Source: Ulva prolifera (lineage: Eukaryota; Chlorophyta; Ulvophyceae; Ulvales; Ulvaceae). Taken from it: a DNA stretch of 64,000 bases. The number at the start of each line of letters is the position of its first letter. Position 1 is the first letter of the stretch. The position numbers and the translations under genes are program-made. The stretch covers positions 248,001 through 312,000 of the forward strand of contig CM041202.1 of NCBI GenBank assembly GCA_023078555.1, read 5' to 3'. Positions 1-9,378 of this stretch are shown piece by piece. The notes beneath the pieces were generated by a model that did no database searches, was not told the origin of the DNA, and saw nothing but the letters and a program-made list of their open reading frames with translations.

Positions 1-182
1 AACTACATCAAGCAGAGCAGAGACAAGCGTGCGTCAGAGCTGATGGCACGGCTGAGCGCACAGTCGCGCATGCATGCATGTGCAGACGGATGCACGCAGC
101 GTGAGTGCATTTGCGCGCAGCTGCGCTGGCTCGAGCAATGCTAGCAACGAGCATGGCTCAGTTACATAGCTAGGCCACGACA
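1..182 (-). repeat. 3' LTR of the Ty3/gypsy element (partial)
   Basis: Identical over 182 bp to 8540-8721. The terminal CA at 181-182 (TG on the coding strand) marks the LTR edge. The remainder lies before the window, so the full LTR length cannot be measured here. Confidence 0.9.
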
Positions 183-226
183 TTCATGTCATGATCTTAC
201 AAAGGCGCCGATGGGGCCAGCGTGCG

Positions 227-3200
227 CTAGCTCGTGAGCTGCGCCGCCGCGTGATCGGGCGGTGGCCGCATCGACATGCCTGCGGCGTGCAAGAGCTTCT
301 CTAACACGTCCGTCACAGTCGTGCATCGGGCCACACGTTCTAAGTGTATTGGAAAGTGGCGCACTTCCTGACCTGGCACTTGGCGCGTTGTACGCAGGAA
401 AGCCTGATTTTCAGATATGCTTTCGACAACAAATGGGCCTGTGACCGCATTTTTCTTGCCCAGTCCGCGTTCTAGGACATAAGCAAGGTCTCCAGCTTGC
501 AATTTCCTCCCCCTCCTAGGCTTGCGAATGGCCAGAAGGTGGGCTTGCCTGTCAGCATTACGTTGCTGCGAACGGAGGATGCGATCGTATACGCGCGCAG
601 CCACACGCTCTGCGCGGGCGTCGCGCTCTCGCACATAATCGTCCTCGGGCATGGCCGAAATCTCGACGGCTGCCATGCGGGGGTGCGCATCGCGCGCGCC
701 CACCGGAGGTGGCAGCCGGAGGCGGTGTGCCATCACCAACTCATTCGGCGCATAACCGGTCACTGTATGCCGGCGTTGCATGTATTCCATGCGTGTCTGC
801 GGAAGCAGCGCGGGCCAATCATGGATGGCGCCGGCAACTTTTGCCGCCAACATGGTCTTCATTGTGCGCACGAGTCGCTCGACGGCGCCGTTGGACTGGG
901 GATGGTACGCAGAGGTCTGGACGTGGTCAATGCCAAACCGTTCTAGCTGGTGCCGGAAGGCTCCAGCAAACTCTGTCCCGTTATCCGTGGTCACCCATTC
1001 CGGGATGCCGTAGCGCATGAACCAGAAGTCATGCACGGCACGAGCGACTGTGTCGGCACTCTTGTCTCGCAGCGGTGCGAATTCCGCTGCCTTTGTGAAA
1101 TAATCCACCATTAGGCACACATACCCGTGGCCGGTCTGTGCCGTGGACAAGGTGGCTTTGGTGCGCCCTGCCTTACCACGCACTGGCGCCGCTTTCACCG
1201 CACGGAGGGGAAACGGGCCAGCCAGGTCAATGTGCACATGGCAGAACGGCTTGCTCATGCGGGGTAGCTGCACATCTGCCACATGTTGCAATTCCAACCG
1301 CTTGACTTGGCAAGCATGGCACTGTTCAACATAAGCTGCTACATCTAGCTTGATGCCTTGCCAGTGGTAGTGCTGATGCAGTACGGCCAGTGTTTGGCTC
1401 ACGCCGGCATGTCCCATGCGATCATGATACGCTCCAATCAGTCCCCAGCGGAATTCCACAGGGGGCACTGCTAGCCACAAACGGTCGCCTGTGCGCAATT
1501 GCGTATGCTCGAGCAGCCATTCTGGGCGAGTCGGATGCAATCGCAAGGTGGCAGCCTTTTTACGGACTTTGCGTTTCAGCGCTTTGGGCATATCGGGGTG
1601 GAACACTGCTTCCGCCGCAGCACGCGCGTGCTGCGACGCTGCTTCCGGGTCGCGGTCACCGCTTGATGCATTGCAGTTCAAGGACTCGACCACTGCCCGC
1701 TCCTGTCGCTCAACATACGCACGTACCAAATCCACTAGATCTGGGTGGTGCGGATCTCCACGCCGCGCAAACAAGATAGGGTCGTTGCGGCGGAGTTCGT
1801 CGACGTTGGAATACGCTTCATCGCATTGATGGCAGTGCCACGCTCCATCGGGTACCACAGACCGTCGGGGGTGCATACACTGCAGGTGGTATGGCCGGTT
1901 GCAGGTATCGCATAACACCATGTGAGCGTAACCCTCTGCAGCACCGCAAATGGTGCAGGGTTGCTTGTTCTTTGCTTGCGTGTCGCCCGATGACCACAGC
2001 TCCTGCAGGCTATGCATGCACCATGACTGGGGATCGAACACATCACGGCCCTCGTCTTCAATATCAAGAACGCGGCCCTCGGTGGCAAAGGCCAGGTGAC
2101 CAGCAACTGCGGTCACGCTGCCCGCTTCCATGTGGGAGTAGTGTCTCGACAGGTGGTCGGCCACAACATTTTGATCTCCCGGCAGGTATTCAACTTCATA
2201 GTCGAATTCTTGCAGGCGCATCGCCCATCGCTCTAGCTTAGAATTTTCGAAGCGAGCCGTGGACAACCATTTCAAGGCCGCGTGGTCAGTGCGAACACGA
2301 AATTTGTAGCCGTGTAAATACGGTCTGAATTTTCTGGTGGCCCATACAAGGGCCAGGCACTCCCCTTCCGTGGGAGCATAATGGCTCTCAGCTTGGTTCA
2401 GAGATCTGCTAGAGTACGCTATGACATACTCTTTCTCTGCAGAGTCCGGATCTGTTGGATCCTCTGGCTGGATCTGGCTCAAAACCGCACCAACAGCTAG
2501 TTTGGACCAGTCTGTGGTTAGAATGAACGGTCGTTCTGGGTCTGGCATGCGTAAGCACGCCGGAGACACCAGGTCAGCTTTTAGCTGCTCAAAGGCGCGC
2601 TGGCATTCCTCAGACCAGATGAACTGCACGTTCTTTTTCAGCAGCGCCCTCAAAGGTGCTGACTTGTCCGCATACGCTTGTATGTGCTCGTGGAAATATC
2701 CAGTGGCACCCAAGAAGCTGCGAACGTCCGCAACATTTCGAGGCACCGGCAGCTTGTTTACCGCAGCCACTTTGTCAGGATCGGGCGCAATGCCGGCCTC
2801 ACTGACAATAGAGCCCAGTACTCGGCACTCCGCAGCTGCCCAGACGCATTTGGCATATTTAACCTTCAGACCTGACTTGCGCAGTCTCTCAAACACCCTG
2901 GCAAGAATGCTGAGGTGCTCCTGCCATGTCTTGGAGAAGATTGTGATGTCGTCTATGTAGACTGACACGCCTTTGATATCTCTCAGCACATGTGCCATGA
3001 GACGTTGGAAGGCAGCAGGCGAGTTGGAGAGACCCATAGGAGCCTTCGTCCAGACATAAACTTCTCCATCGGGGCCCGTAAAGGCCGTTTTGTGCTGATC
3101 CTGTTCGACCACTGGAAGGGCCCAGAATCCCCAGGTCAAATCTAGGGCTGTGAAGTATTTACAGCCGGACATGGATTGAAGCAGGTCACGGATATGCGGG

Positions 3201-4255
3201 AGGGCATGGTAGTCGCGCTTCGACACAGCATTCAATCTGCGGAAGTCTACGCACATACGCAGCTCGTCCGGCTTACGTGGCTTCGGCACAAATAGCACCG
3301 GAGAGAGAAAGTCGGTTGGACCGTCAGCTTTCTTTATAACTTCCTGTTGCAAGAGCAGGGAAACTTGCGTTCTGAAAGCTTCCAATTCTTTGTATGAGAG
3401 CCTGTAAGGCCTCTGCTTACATTTGGCACCTTCCTCCGTGGGAATCTGGAGGTAGAACTCCTTGTAATCCTCAGATAGGCACCCAATGTCATTAGGGTCC
3501 CAAGAGATCTGGTCCTTGTGCTTTTCAATCAGAGCTTGTAGCTCTTGAGTCTGCTCGTCTGTGAGCTGGTCGCTCGTGACTTGAGCTACCTCCGCTGTGG
3601 CACTGGCGAGTTGTGCTTTCTCGACCGCGGCTCTGCGGATAGACTCTTCTGTGCGCAATTGCCTTTGCCTAAGGTGATACTGAGTACGCCTACAGAATGT
3701 GCGGGGCACGCCTGAATGCTCCGCGCATGAAGCTGCTGCAGATTTCGGCAGTTCCGTGAAATTATTTCCGGGAGGTGCAGCCTTGATCAGGATGCGGTGC
3801 TCCTCCGGAATTGCGCCAGGGTCAAAACCTAGCGCCTGGTTGTGTGAAGGGTCAGGCACACGTAACGAAGATTGTGTCGCAGTGTCCTCCCCCTCCTCAG
3901 GCATGTCACACATCGTGTGCGACCTGCAACACGAGTTGACGTGGGCGAACTCGTCACCCACTAAATCACCACCGTCGATGACTGGTGTAATAATAAAGGG
4001 CAAGCGCGGCTTGCAGAAAGCTTTGCTGCCTAAGGCCATATCCACAAGGGCACAACCCTGAGAGTCTATGGAACAGTTATATGTCCCCTTCGAAATGCTA
4101 TCGAAAACACCCGCCAATGCAGCATTTGTGGGGGACGGGTCTTTAAACGAGCGGACCCAGCGCCGTGCAGACACTCTCAACTCAGTCATTGAGATGCATC
4201 GGTGACGGCTCCACTGAGTTGCGTGGGCGTGAGGCGTTTGCCGGTAACATTCCAT
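227..4255 (-). CDS. pol: Ty3/gypsy Pol: RT, RNase H, PHD finger, integrase
   Basis: A 1342-residue open frame. Reverse transcriptase spans about residues 280-470, with motifs FTALDLTWGFW and VYIDDITIF (near residue 431). RNase H follows (about 570-705; TTDW, RTDHAALKW, VADHLSRH). Residues about 766-817 form a C4HC3 zinc finger of PHD type (CTIC, CDTC, H/C pair, CHQC). Integrase then shows its HHCC zinc module (about 943-982, ending CHACQ), the core motifs HIDLAGPF, TDNGTEF and SNGAVERL (about 1007-1127), and a C-terminal basic tail. Its first ATG lies within the end of the Gag frame, so expression by frameshifting from Gag is likely (family knowledge). The PHD module is the unusual part. The frame looks whole. 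Confidence 0.93.
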   Translation of the reverse strand: MECYRQTPHAHATQWSRHRCISMTELRVSARRWVRSFKDPSPTNAALAGVFDSISKGTYNCSIDSQGCALVDMALGSKAFCKPRLPFIITPVIDGGDLVGDEFAHVNSCCRSHTMCDMPEEGEDTATQSSLRVPDPSHNQALGFDPGAIPEEHRILIKAAPPGNNFTELPKSAAASCAEHSGVPRTFCRRTQYHLRQRQLRTEESIRRAAVEKAQLASATAEVAQVTSDQLTDEQTQELQALIEKHKDQISWDPNDIGCLSEDYKEFYLQIPTEEGAKCKQRPYRLSYKELEAFRTQVSLLLQQEVIKKADGPTDFLSPVLFVPKPRKPDELRMCVDFRRLNAVSKRDYHALPHIRDLLQSMSGCKYFTALDLTWGFWALPVVEQDQHKTAFTGPDGEVYVWTKAPMGLSNSPAAFQRLMAHVLRDIKGVSVYIDDITIFSKTWQEHLSILARVFERLRKSGLKVKYAKCVWAAAECRVLGSIVSEAGIAPDPDKVAAVNKLPVPRNVADVRSFLGATGYFHEHIQAYADKSAPLRALLKKNVQFIWSEECQRAFEQLKADLVSPACLRMPDPERPFILTTDWSKLAVGAVLSQIQPEDPTDPDSAEKEYVIAYSSRSLNQAESHYAPTEGECLALVWATRKFRPYLHGYKFRVRTDHAALKWLSTARFENSKLERWAMRLQEFDYEVEYLPGDQNVVADHLSRHYSHMEAGSVTAVAGHLAFATEGRVLDIEDEGRDVFDPQSWCMHSLQELWSSGDTQAKNKQPCTICGAAEGYAHMVLCDTCNRPYHLQCMHPRRSVVPDGAWHCHQCDEAYSNVDELRRNDPILFARRGDPHHPDLVDLVRAYVERQERAVVESLNCNASSGDRDPEAASQHARAAAEAVFHPDMPKALKRKVRKKAATLRLHPTRPEWLLEHTQLRTGDRLWLAVPPVEFRWGLIGAYHDRMGHAGVSQTLAVLHQHYHWQGIKLDVAAYVEQCHACQVKRLELQHVADVQLPRMSKPFCHVHIDLAGPFPLRAVKAAPVRGKAGRTKATLSTAQTGHGYVCLMVDYFTKAAEFAPLRDKSADTVARAVHDFWFMRYGIPEWVTTDNGTEFAGAFRHQLERFGIDHVQTSAYHPQSNGAVERLVRTMKTMLAAKVAGAIHDWPALLPQTRMEYMQRRHTVTGYAPNELVMAHRLRLPPPVGARDAHPRMAAVEISAMPEDDYVRERDARAERVAARVYDRILRSQQRNADRQAHLLAIRKPRRGRKLQAGDLAYVLERGLGKKNAVTGPFVVESISENQAFLRTTRQVPGQEVRHFPIHLERVARCTTVTDVLEKLLHAAGMSMRPPPDHAAAQLTS

Positions 4256-7200
4256 GTCATCCAGGGGGTCTGGAGATGGAGAATCTGGCAGAACCCAGCA
4301 TCAGCGGGGTCGCGGCCCCGAAACAGATTTTGAAGCCCTTTAGGGAAATACAGCCCATATCCTTTTGGCACGCCCAGGCAGATGGAAGTTACTCCCATTG
4401 ACTGCGACAAAGGGTATGCCGGCGGATAGGGGGCATTGAATTTCCTGCGGAACCCAAGTCCGAGGACAACATCTGCCGGGGCGACGTCGACGAGCGTACA
4501 ATACACTGGATAGCACGCACAACCAAGGCGCAAGTGAATTAGAACCATATGGTCATGCCGCGTCGCGTCCCCATGGAAACCAGTGAGGGTGACAGGCTGT
4601 TGCATTTTAACACCATGAGGTTTGCCAATGTCATGGTTGTCATTGAATGCAGGGTGACCCTTTTCCCAATCCGCTTTGTGCTTCTGCCAGGCAGATTTGG
4701 TGATGGTATTGAGTTCTGCGCCCTCATCGAAAGCGACTTTCAACCCCTGAGGGTGATTTGGCGCGCCGGCGCGGGGAACCTGAGATGTCAAGAACCCCGT
4801 GCACTTCCGCATGCCAGCGAACGGAACTTTAAAGTTTGTAGTCTTGCCCGGCACTTTTGTCCATTCTGCGCTGGAACAGAGTATCTTGGACCACCGAGCG
4901 CTGACACCGCTAGGGTCTGCGCACGTGGAAATGGCAGTAGCCAACACTTTCATCGTGTCCGGAGTGGCGCCGGCATGGGCAGTCACGACTCGACGGAGCG
5001 CGGCAGCCAGGACAGCATCAACGCGTTTGCGTGGGCCGTCGAGCGCATGAGCATCGTCCGCTTCACGCAGCGTCTCGGCAAGTTGCACAAGGAGCGTCAC
5101 AAGTCGGTCATGCACAGCGAGCGCAGCCAACTCTGCCAGAGAAAGGGTGACCGTGGACTGCAGAATTGCGCGGTACACACGCGTGGGCACTTTACGATCT
5201 GCCATTTCGCGACGGAACTCATCGAGGTGCGCTCGGCGCGCAGCGACTGTGTCGGAGTCTTGCTCATCACACACATCCCCGCGGTCCGCTTGCAAATTGG
5301 GCCGGCGTGCCGACGGCTTCCGCGCTAGGCGGGCTGGGTGCACTTCCTTGGCACCCACGGGAGGGGCAATGACCCCATCTTGAGAATTCTGAGCAAGAGC
5401 ATCAGTAGTGCCGCCGTGCGAGCTGCTGGCGCTAGCAGGGGAGGGCGTCTTTGTGCGCTTGTTACGTCTGCCTTTGCGCCCCCCCGCCGTAGCTGCGCGG
5501 TCATCCGCGCCAGAGCGGGCAGCGGACTCCACCTTATTCGCAACAATCGGGAGTGCCGAAGGCGCGTCCTGGACAGGCGTGGGAGCCGTGGCGTCCAGAC
5601 TCTTCAACGGCACTTCCACTGGGGGCTGCGCTGATATGGTACGAGGTTGCTCCTCAGGATCATATGAGCGTTCGCGGGCAGTAGGACTGAACTCAACTGT
5701 GCTGCGGGAGCGCGTGGCAGCAGCGACCGAAGCATGGCTCGGCTTTGCTGCCGGCTCCACGCTCGCTGCCAACATTTCCCAATGGTCTTTAAGCGGCCAC
5801 ACGGTGGGCCCAACGGCTGGGGAGCGGCCGTGCTGGAGGGCATGCGAATTCACCGCTGCCACGACTGCGGTGGACATGTGCGCGCTCAGAGCATTGGTGT
5901 TTACTGACATATGTGGATCAGACGCCATCAGCATGTCAGGGGAGAAATCTCGCTGGACCGGTTGGTTCGCGTTTGGCTGGTCCCAAACCGGGCCAGGGGC
6001 GCGATCACCACGACCACCGCCACGGCCACGGCCGCGACCTCTGCCGCGCCCGGTGGGAGTGCCCCGCTCTGTCGGAGCTGAACCACTCGCGGCGACAGCC
6101 GCAGACGCAGCTACCGAAGGAGCACGCCGGGGCTGTGCTGAATGCTCGGCTTGCTCACGATCAAGCATATGGCACAACGCGCGAATGGGTTCTAGATCCC
6201 CCAAGTTATACTCGTCGGATGTCTCCGTGATGCCCTGCTCAAGCAAGTGTTTGCGAGCCACAGTATGGAAGACGCGACCGAGCGTGTCGGCGCGATGTGT
6301 ACCCCCAAATAACGTTATGTACAGCGCCGGGGTAAGTTTGGCGCGCACGTTGTGCAATCTATACACACGCACATTATCGTCTATGTGACGCGTGAACAGC
6401 TTGTCCGGCTGTTGCATGTGCCGGTCTGGAAGCACAGTGAGGCTTGTCGCCAACTCCGAATGTTTGTCTTGGAAGTTGGACCGCACTAAACGCAGCAAGG
6501 TGTCCGGGGTGCGATTCGCATCGCTGGACGCGCTCAGGCGCACGTGGAATTCCACCGGGAACATGGCCAACAAGCGGTCATGTATCCACCTGTCCGAAAT
6601 CACCCCCGGCAACCGTGCAGCAAATGCGCGAAACTTCACAGAAGTCTCGTGGGCGCGTGCCAGCCAGTCACCAACGTCCGTGACGCCGTGCACAAATTGC
6701 AACGACTTGTCCACTAAAGTTTTCCCCCAAAACTCAGCCAAAGCTAGGCGTTTGGTAGGATTTTTCTCATCGTCTGCGGAATCAAGCATGGTCATGAGTT
6801 CTGTAACAGCGGCGTCCGAGGTGATACCAGCAGCAAGCAACGAAGCTTTAGCCTCTGCCCGTGTGCCTGTGTCTTCCGCGTGGACGATCGCAGCTGCACC
6901 TGGTGCCGGTGGTTTTGATGCCGCGACAGGCACCGGAGACGCACACGAGGCCTGCGAAGGCACACGCGGCGGCATCACCGCCGACACCGGAAGGTGGTGC
7001 GCTGGCAAGCCGGACGATGCACGTGGCAACCCACTAGTGAAGTCGAGCAGATCAATGTCTGTGACCAAAGGGGGCAGGCTGGTGCCGGATGCATATGGTG
7101 CGGACGTCGACGAGGACGAACCAGTGCTGACGTTGGCCAGTGCCTGAACTCGCGCGGACACCGCTGCCAGTACAGACCGGGACTCTGCTTGAGCGGTCGT

Positions 7201-7482
7201 TTCTGCCGCCGCAGCTCGTGAAAGAGTAGTGATGTCGTTTCGGAGAGCACGAATCTCCTCGAGCAATTCATTGTGCAAGTCACGGTGACTATCCTCACTC
7301 TGCTGAAGGGCAATCCTGATGCTGGCTTGCTGCTCACTCACACGAGAAATAATGCCAGTATGCGTGGTGGCCTGCGCCAACAGTGTCTGAATGGACTGCG
7401 TTAACTCAGCGCGTGCAGCTTGTGAGTCCTGTACAATCGCACGCAGGAGCTCGTGCTGCGACATCTGATGTAGGGCAGCCAT
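4186..7482 (-). CDS. gag: Ty3/gypsy Gag with C-terminal retropepsin-like protease
   Basis: A 1098-residue open frame upstream of Pol. Residues about 10-115 are helical and likely coiled coil. A capsid-like helical region follows (about 225-420), then an arginine-glycine repeat (GRGRGRGRGRGGGRG) that may replace the nucleocapsid zinc knuckle, since no CCHC knuckle is visible. A long low-complexity linker leads to a C-terminal aspartic protease-like segment, with DEGAELNTIT as the catalytic DxGA motif and VVLGLGF as the later hydrophobic-GL motif. Protease fused to Gag rather than Pol is an arrangement seen in some gypsy lineages. Capsid boundaries are inferred; the protease call rests on the two motifs. 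Confidence 0.85.
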   Translation of the reverse strand: MAALHQMSQHELLRAIVQDSQAARAELTQSIQTLLAQATTHTGIISRVSEQQASIRIALQQSEDSHRDLHNELLEEIRALRNDITTLSRAAAAETTAQAESRSVLAAVSARVQALANVSTGSSSSTSAPYASGTSLPPLVTDIDLLDFTSGLPRASSGLPAHHLPVSAVMPPRVPSQASCASPVPVAASKPPAPGAAAIVHAEDTGTRAEAKASLLAAGITSDAAVTELMTMLDSADDEKNPTKRLALAEFWGKTLVDKSLQFVHGVTDVGDWLARAHETSVKFRAFAARLPGVISDRWIHDRLLAMFPVEFHVRLSASSDANRTPDTLLRLVRSNFQDKHSELATSLTVLPDRHMQQPDKLFTRHIDDNVRVYRLHNVRAKLTPALYITLFGGTHRADTLGRVFHTVARKHLLEQGITETSDEYNLGDLEPIRALCHMLDREQAEHSAQPRRAPSVAASAAVAASGSAPTERGTPTGRGRGRGRGRGGGRGDRAPGPVWDQPNANQPVQRDFSPDMLMASDPHMSVNTNALSAHMSTAVVAAVNSHALQHGRSPAVGPTVWPLKDHWEMLAASVEPAAKPSHASVAAATRSRSTVEFSPTARERSYDPEEQPRTISAQPPVEVPLKSLDATAPTPVQDAPSALPIVANKVESAARSGADDRAATAGGRKGRRNKRTKTPSPASASSSHGGTTDALAQNSQDGVIAPPVGAKEVHPARLARKPSARRPNLQADRGDVCDEQDSDTVAARRAHLDEFRREMADRKVPTRVYRAILQSTVTLSLAELAALAVHDRLVTLLVQLAETLREADDAHALDGPRKRVDAVLAAALRRVVTAHAGATPDTMKVLATAISTCADPSGVSARWSKILCSSAEWTKVPGKTTNFKVPFAGMRKCTGFLTSQVPRAGAPNHPQGLKVAFDEGAELNTITKSAWQKHKADWEKGHPAFNDNHDIGKPHGVKMQQPVTLTGFHGDATRHDHMVLIHLRLGCACYPVYCTLVDVAPADVVLGLGFRRKFNAPYPPAYPLSQSMGVTSICLGVPKGYGLYFPKGLQNLFRGRDPADAGFCQILHLQTPWMTWNVTGKRLTPTQLSGAVTDASQ

Positions 7483-8539
7483 GACAATTAATAGCCGTGT
7501 CTGGAGTAAGTGATGTTACACTTAGGACTAGCAGGCCGACTCGCCTGACCCTTCACCACTAGTTGGTTTCAGAGGGTGGTCCTTATAGACTATGAAGTAG
7601 TCGCGCTGGGCAGACCTGCCCCAATCACCGAAACCGATAGGCAACTCCGTCACTCGATCGAACAACTCAGGGCGGCTGCTCCGGATGGACTGCTGCCAAT
7701 CCTCTGAGAGGCGCACGAAGTTGCGAGGTAGCGCGGTCCACGAGCTCGCTAGCACAGACGCTATGATAGAAACACGGAGCACAGCTCAACGCGGCACGGA
7801 GCACAGCTCGACGCGAGGCACAATGCAAGGTTAGTTTGTGCGTGTTGTGATGCAAGTGTAGTATGATACCTTGATGCTCGTGTGCACAGGTACCGATGTC
7901 AGGGTGCCACCGTGACGCTGCTATCACAAGTAATAGGGTTCAATGATGACCCCTATGCGATGACACCTAGATTACGGTGCGAGTGAGCGTGCGGTAATGC
8001 ACAGCAGTGCGGCAAGCACAATGATGCACAACAAAGGCTGCAACAATCACAGATGTTTGCAGTGTCAATGCGTTTGTATGATTCGTGACAAATCGAGGCA
8101 GGTGAGGCTAACGGGGCTCGATGAGAGAGCACGTCGAGCGCCCGGGCCAGCCGTACACACTGCACTCGAGGACTCTAGGAACAAGTGAACACGCAGGGCA
8201 GCTGCTAAATCGACAGATCTATGCAGTGCGTGCAGCGGTTCACGGCGCGGCGATGCTAGCGGACGCGGGTGCGTGCACAAGAAGGTCGGGTGTGCGGCTC
8301 GATCGACTCTCGCTCGCTACTCAGCAACGCATACCTGGACGAGCAGCATCTGATTGTTTGAAAGGTCCTGGCATGTTGTAATTTTCTCTTGTAGCTCCAC
8401 CAAACCTGCTCAGAGACTACTCAAAAATTCAGAAGGAATCGACCTCCGGTCACACAAACAGCGATCGCATACGCACTTTCAAGTTCCAGCCACCAAAAAG
8501 CCGAGCTTCCTCAAGGATGAGAAGGCTTATGAGCACTGC

Positions 8540-8721
8540 AACTACATCAAGCAGAGCAGAGACAAGCGTGCGTCAGAGCTGATGGCACGGCTGAGCGCAC
8601 AGTCGCGCATGCATGCATGTGCAGACGGATGCACGCAGCGTGAGTGCATTTGCGCGCAGCTGCGCTGGCTCGAGCAATGCTAGCAACGAGCATGGCTCAG
8701 TTACATAGCTAGGCCACGACA
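8540..8721 (-). repeat. 5' LTR of the Ty3/gypsy element (outer part; inner edge not resolved)
   Basis: This matches 1-182 exactly. The LTR probably extends further left, into the 7483-8539 leader between Gag and the matched segment, but the inner boundary and primer-binding site could not be placed because the partner LTR is cut off. The 7483-8539 interval holds no other gene that I can support. Confidence 0.88.
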
Positions 8722-9250
8722 GTGACAGAGTGGTTCAGCTCCATCCCGGTGCAGTATGCGGTAGTGAAGGCGGCTGTCCTAGCCGGGCCGGGGGTCATTG
8801 CGGTCCCGTCTGACCACATCGCAGGACTGGTCACCCGTGACCCTAGCAGCGACCCCGAGGCCCGTCGAATGCTGATGCACCTCGCCAAGTGGCTGAAGAG
8901 GGCGGACGCACTAAACTCAAGGTGTATCCTCATCCCGGTGCCAACGGGGAAGCACTGGGCACTTGCAGCGGTGTACTCTCCAAGTGCGATTCCAAATACC
9001 ATCGTATGCACTTGTGACAATGCATGTGAACACCCCCCCCCAAAACCCCCCGATTTCCCCACCTTCCCCCGTTTGTGCCGTATGACACAGTGCCCCTGTG
9101 GACACTCTAACCACCCCTACATGCAGGGCTTCTGCTGCTTGGGAAGCGCCCCGTCATGAGCTGGTTTGATTCACTTGCCGACGCGTCGGCAAGTGCACCA
9201 ACTGCCCTCATAGACGTGATGAGCCTGGCGCTGTGTCAGGGCCTTAAGGG
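8722..9250 (+). pseudogene. C48 (Ulp1/SENP-like) cysteine protease gene fragment, cut by the LTR element
   Basis: The open frame starts at the LTR junction. Exon 8722-9003 encodes a helix and the hallmark ILIPVPTGKHWALAAVY, where HW carries the catalytic histidine of C48 proteases. A GTATGC donor at 9004 and an AG acceptor at 9145-9146 give an in-phase join to an exon beginning 9147 that encodes VMSWFDSLAD. FDSL matches the conserved strand with the catalytic aspartate. The downstream Gln and Cys motifs are missing; the sequence then runs into a gene on the other strand. The N-terminal part would lie beyond the retrotransposon, left of the window. C48 proteases occur in SUMO deconjugation and are also carried by several large transposons, so host or element origin is open. 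The right end is approximate. Confidence 0.5.
9172..9195. repeat. Perfect 24-bp palindrome
   Basis: A self-complementary sequence beginning CACTTGCCGACG, overlapping the second exon of the C48-like fragment. Confidence 0.9.
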
Positions 9251-9378
9251 GGAACCCCCCCTAACTGAGCTGAAATCATCAAACCGCTGTTCATCGTCGG
9301 ACAGCATGCAGTGTGCCATGATGAAGAGGTGCTATGGTATGCATTGCAGCGAAGCCGAGTGGAGGGAGGGGGCCGCAC

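Larger units (their letters stand above)
1..8721 (-). mobile_element. Ty3/gypsy LTR retrotransposon, whole-looking, left LTR cut by window edge
   Basis: Positions 1-182 and 8540-8721 are identical by eye and form the outer ends of the two LTRs. Read on the minus strand both begin TGTCGTGGCC, the usual TG start. Between them lie two long open frames, Gag-protease (4186-7482) and Pol (227-4255). They overlap by 70 bp, with Pol in the -1 frame relative to Gag, an arrangement for which many Ty3/gypsy elements use programmed frameshifting. The order protease, RT, RNase H, integrase is that of Ty3/gypsy. Identical LTR ends and open frames indicate a recent insertion, and no breaks were noticed. The 5-bp flank to the right is GTGAC; its partner would lie left of the window. 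The element interrupts a C48-type protease gene. Confidence 0.93.

Noticed and set aside
7724-7740. Possible primer-binding site ending CGCGGTCCA in the retrotransposon leader
   Set aside because: It does not resemble a T-arm plus acceptor of any common primer tRNA, and the LTR inner edge is unknown.
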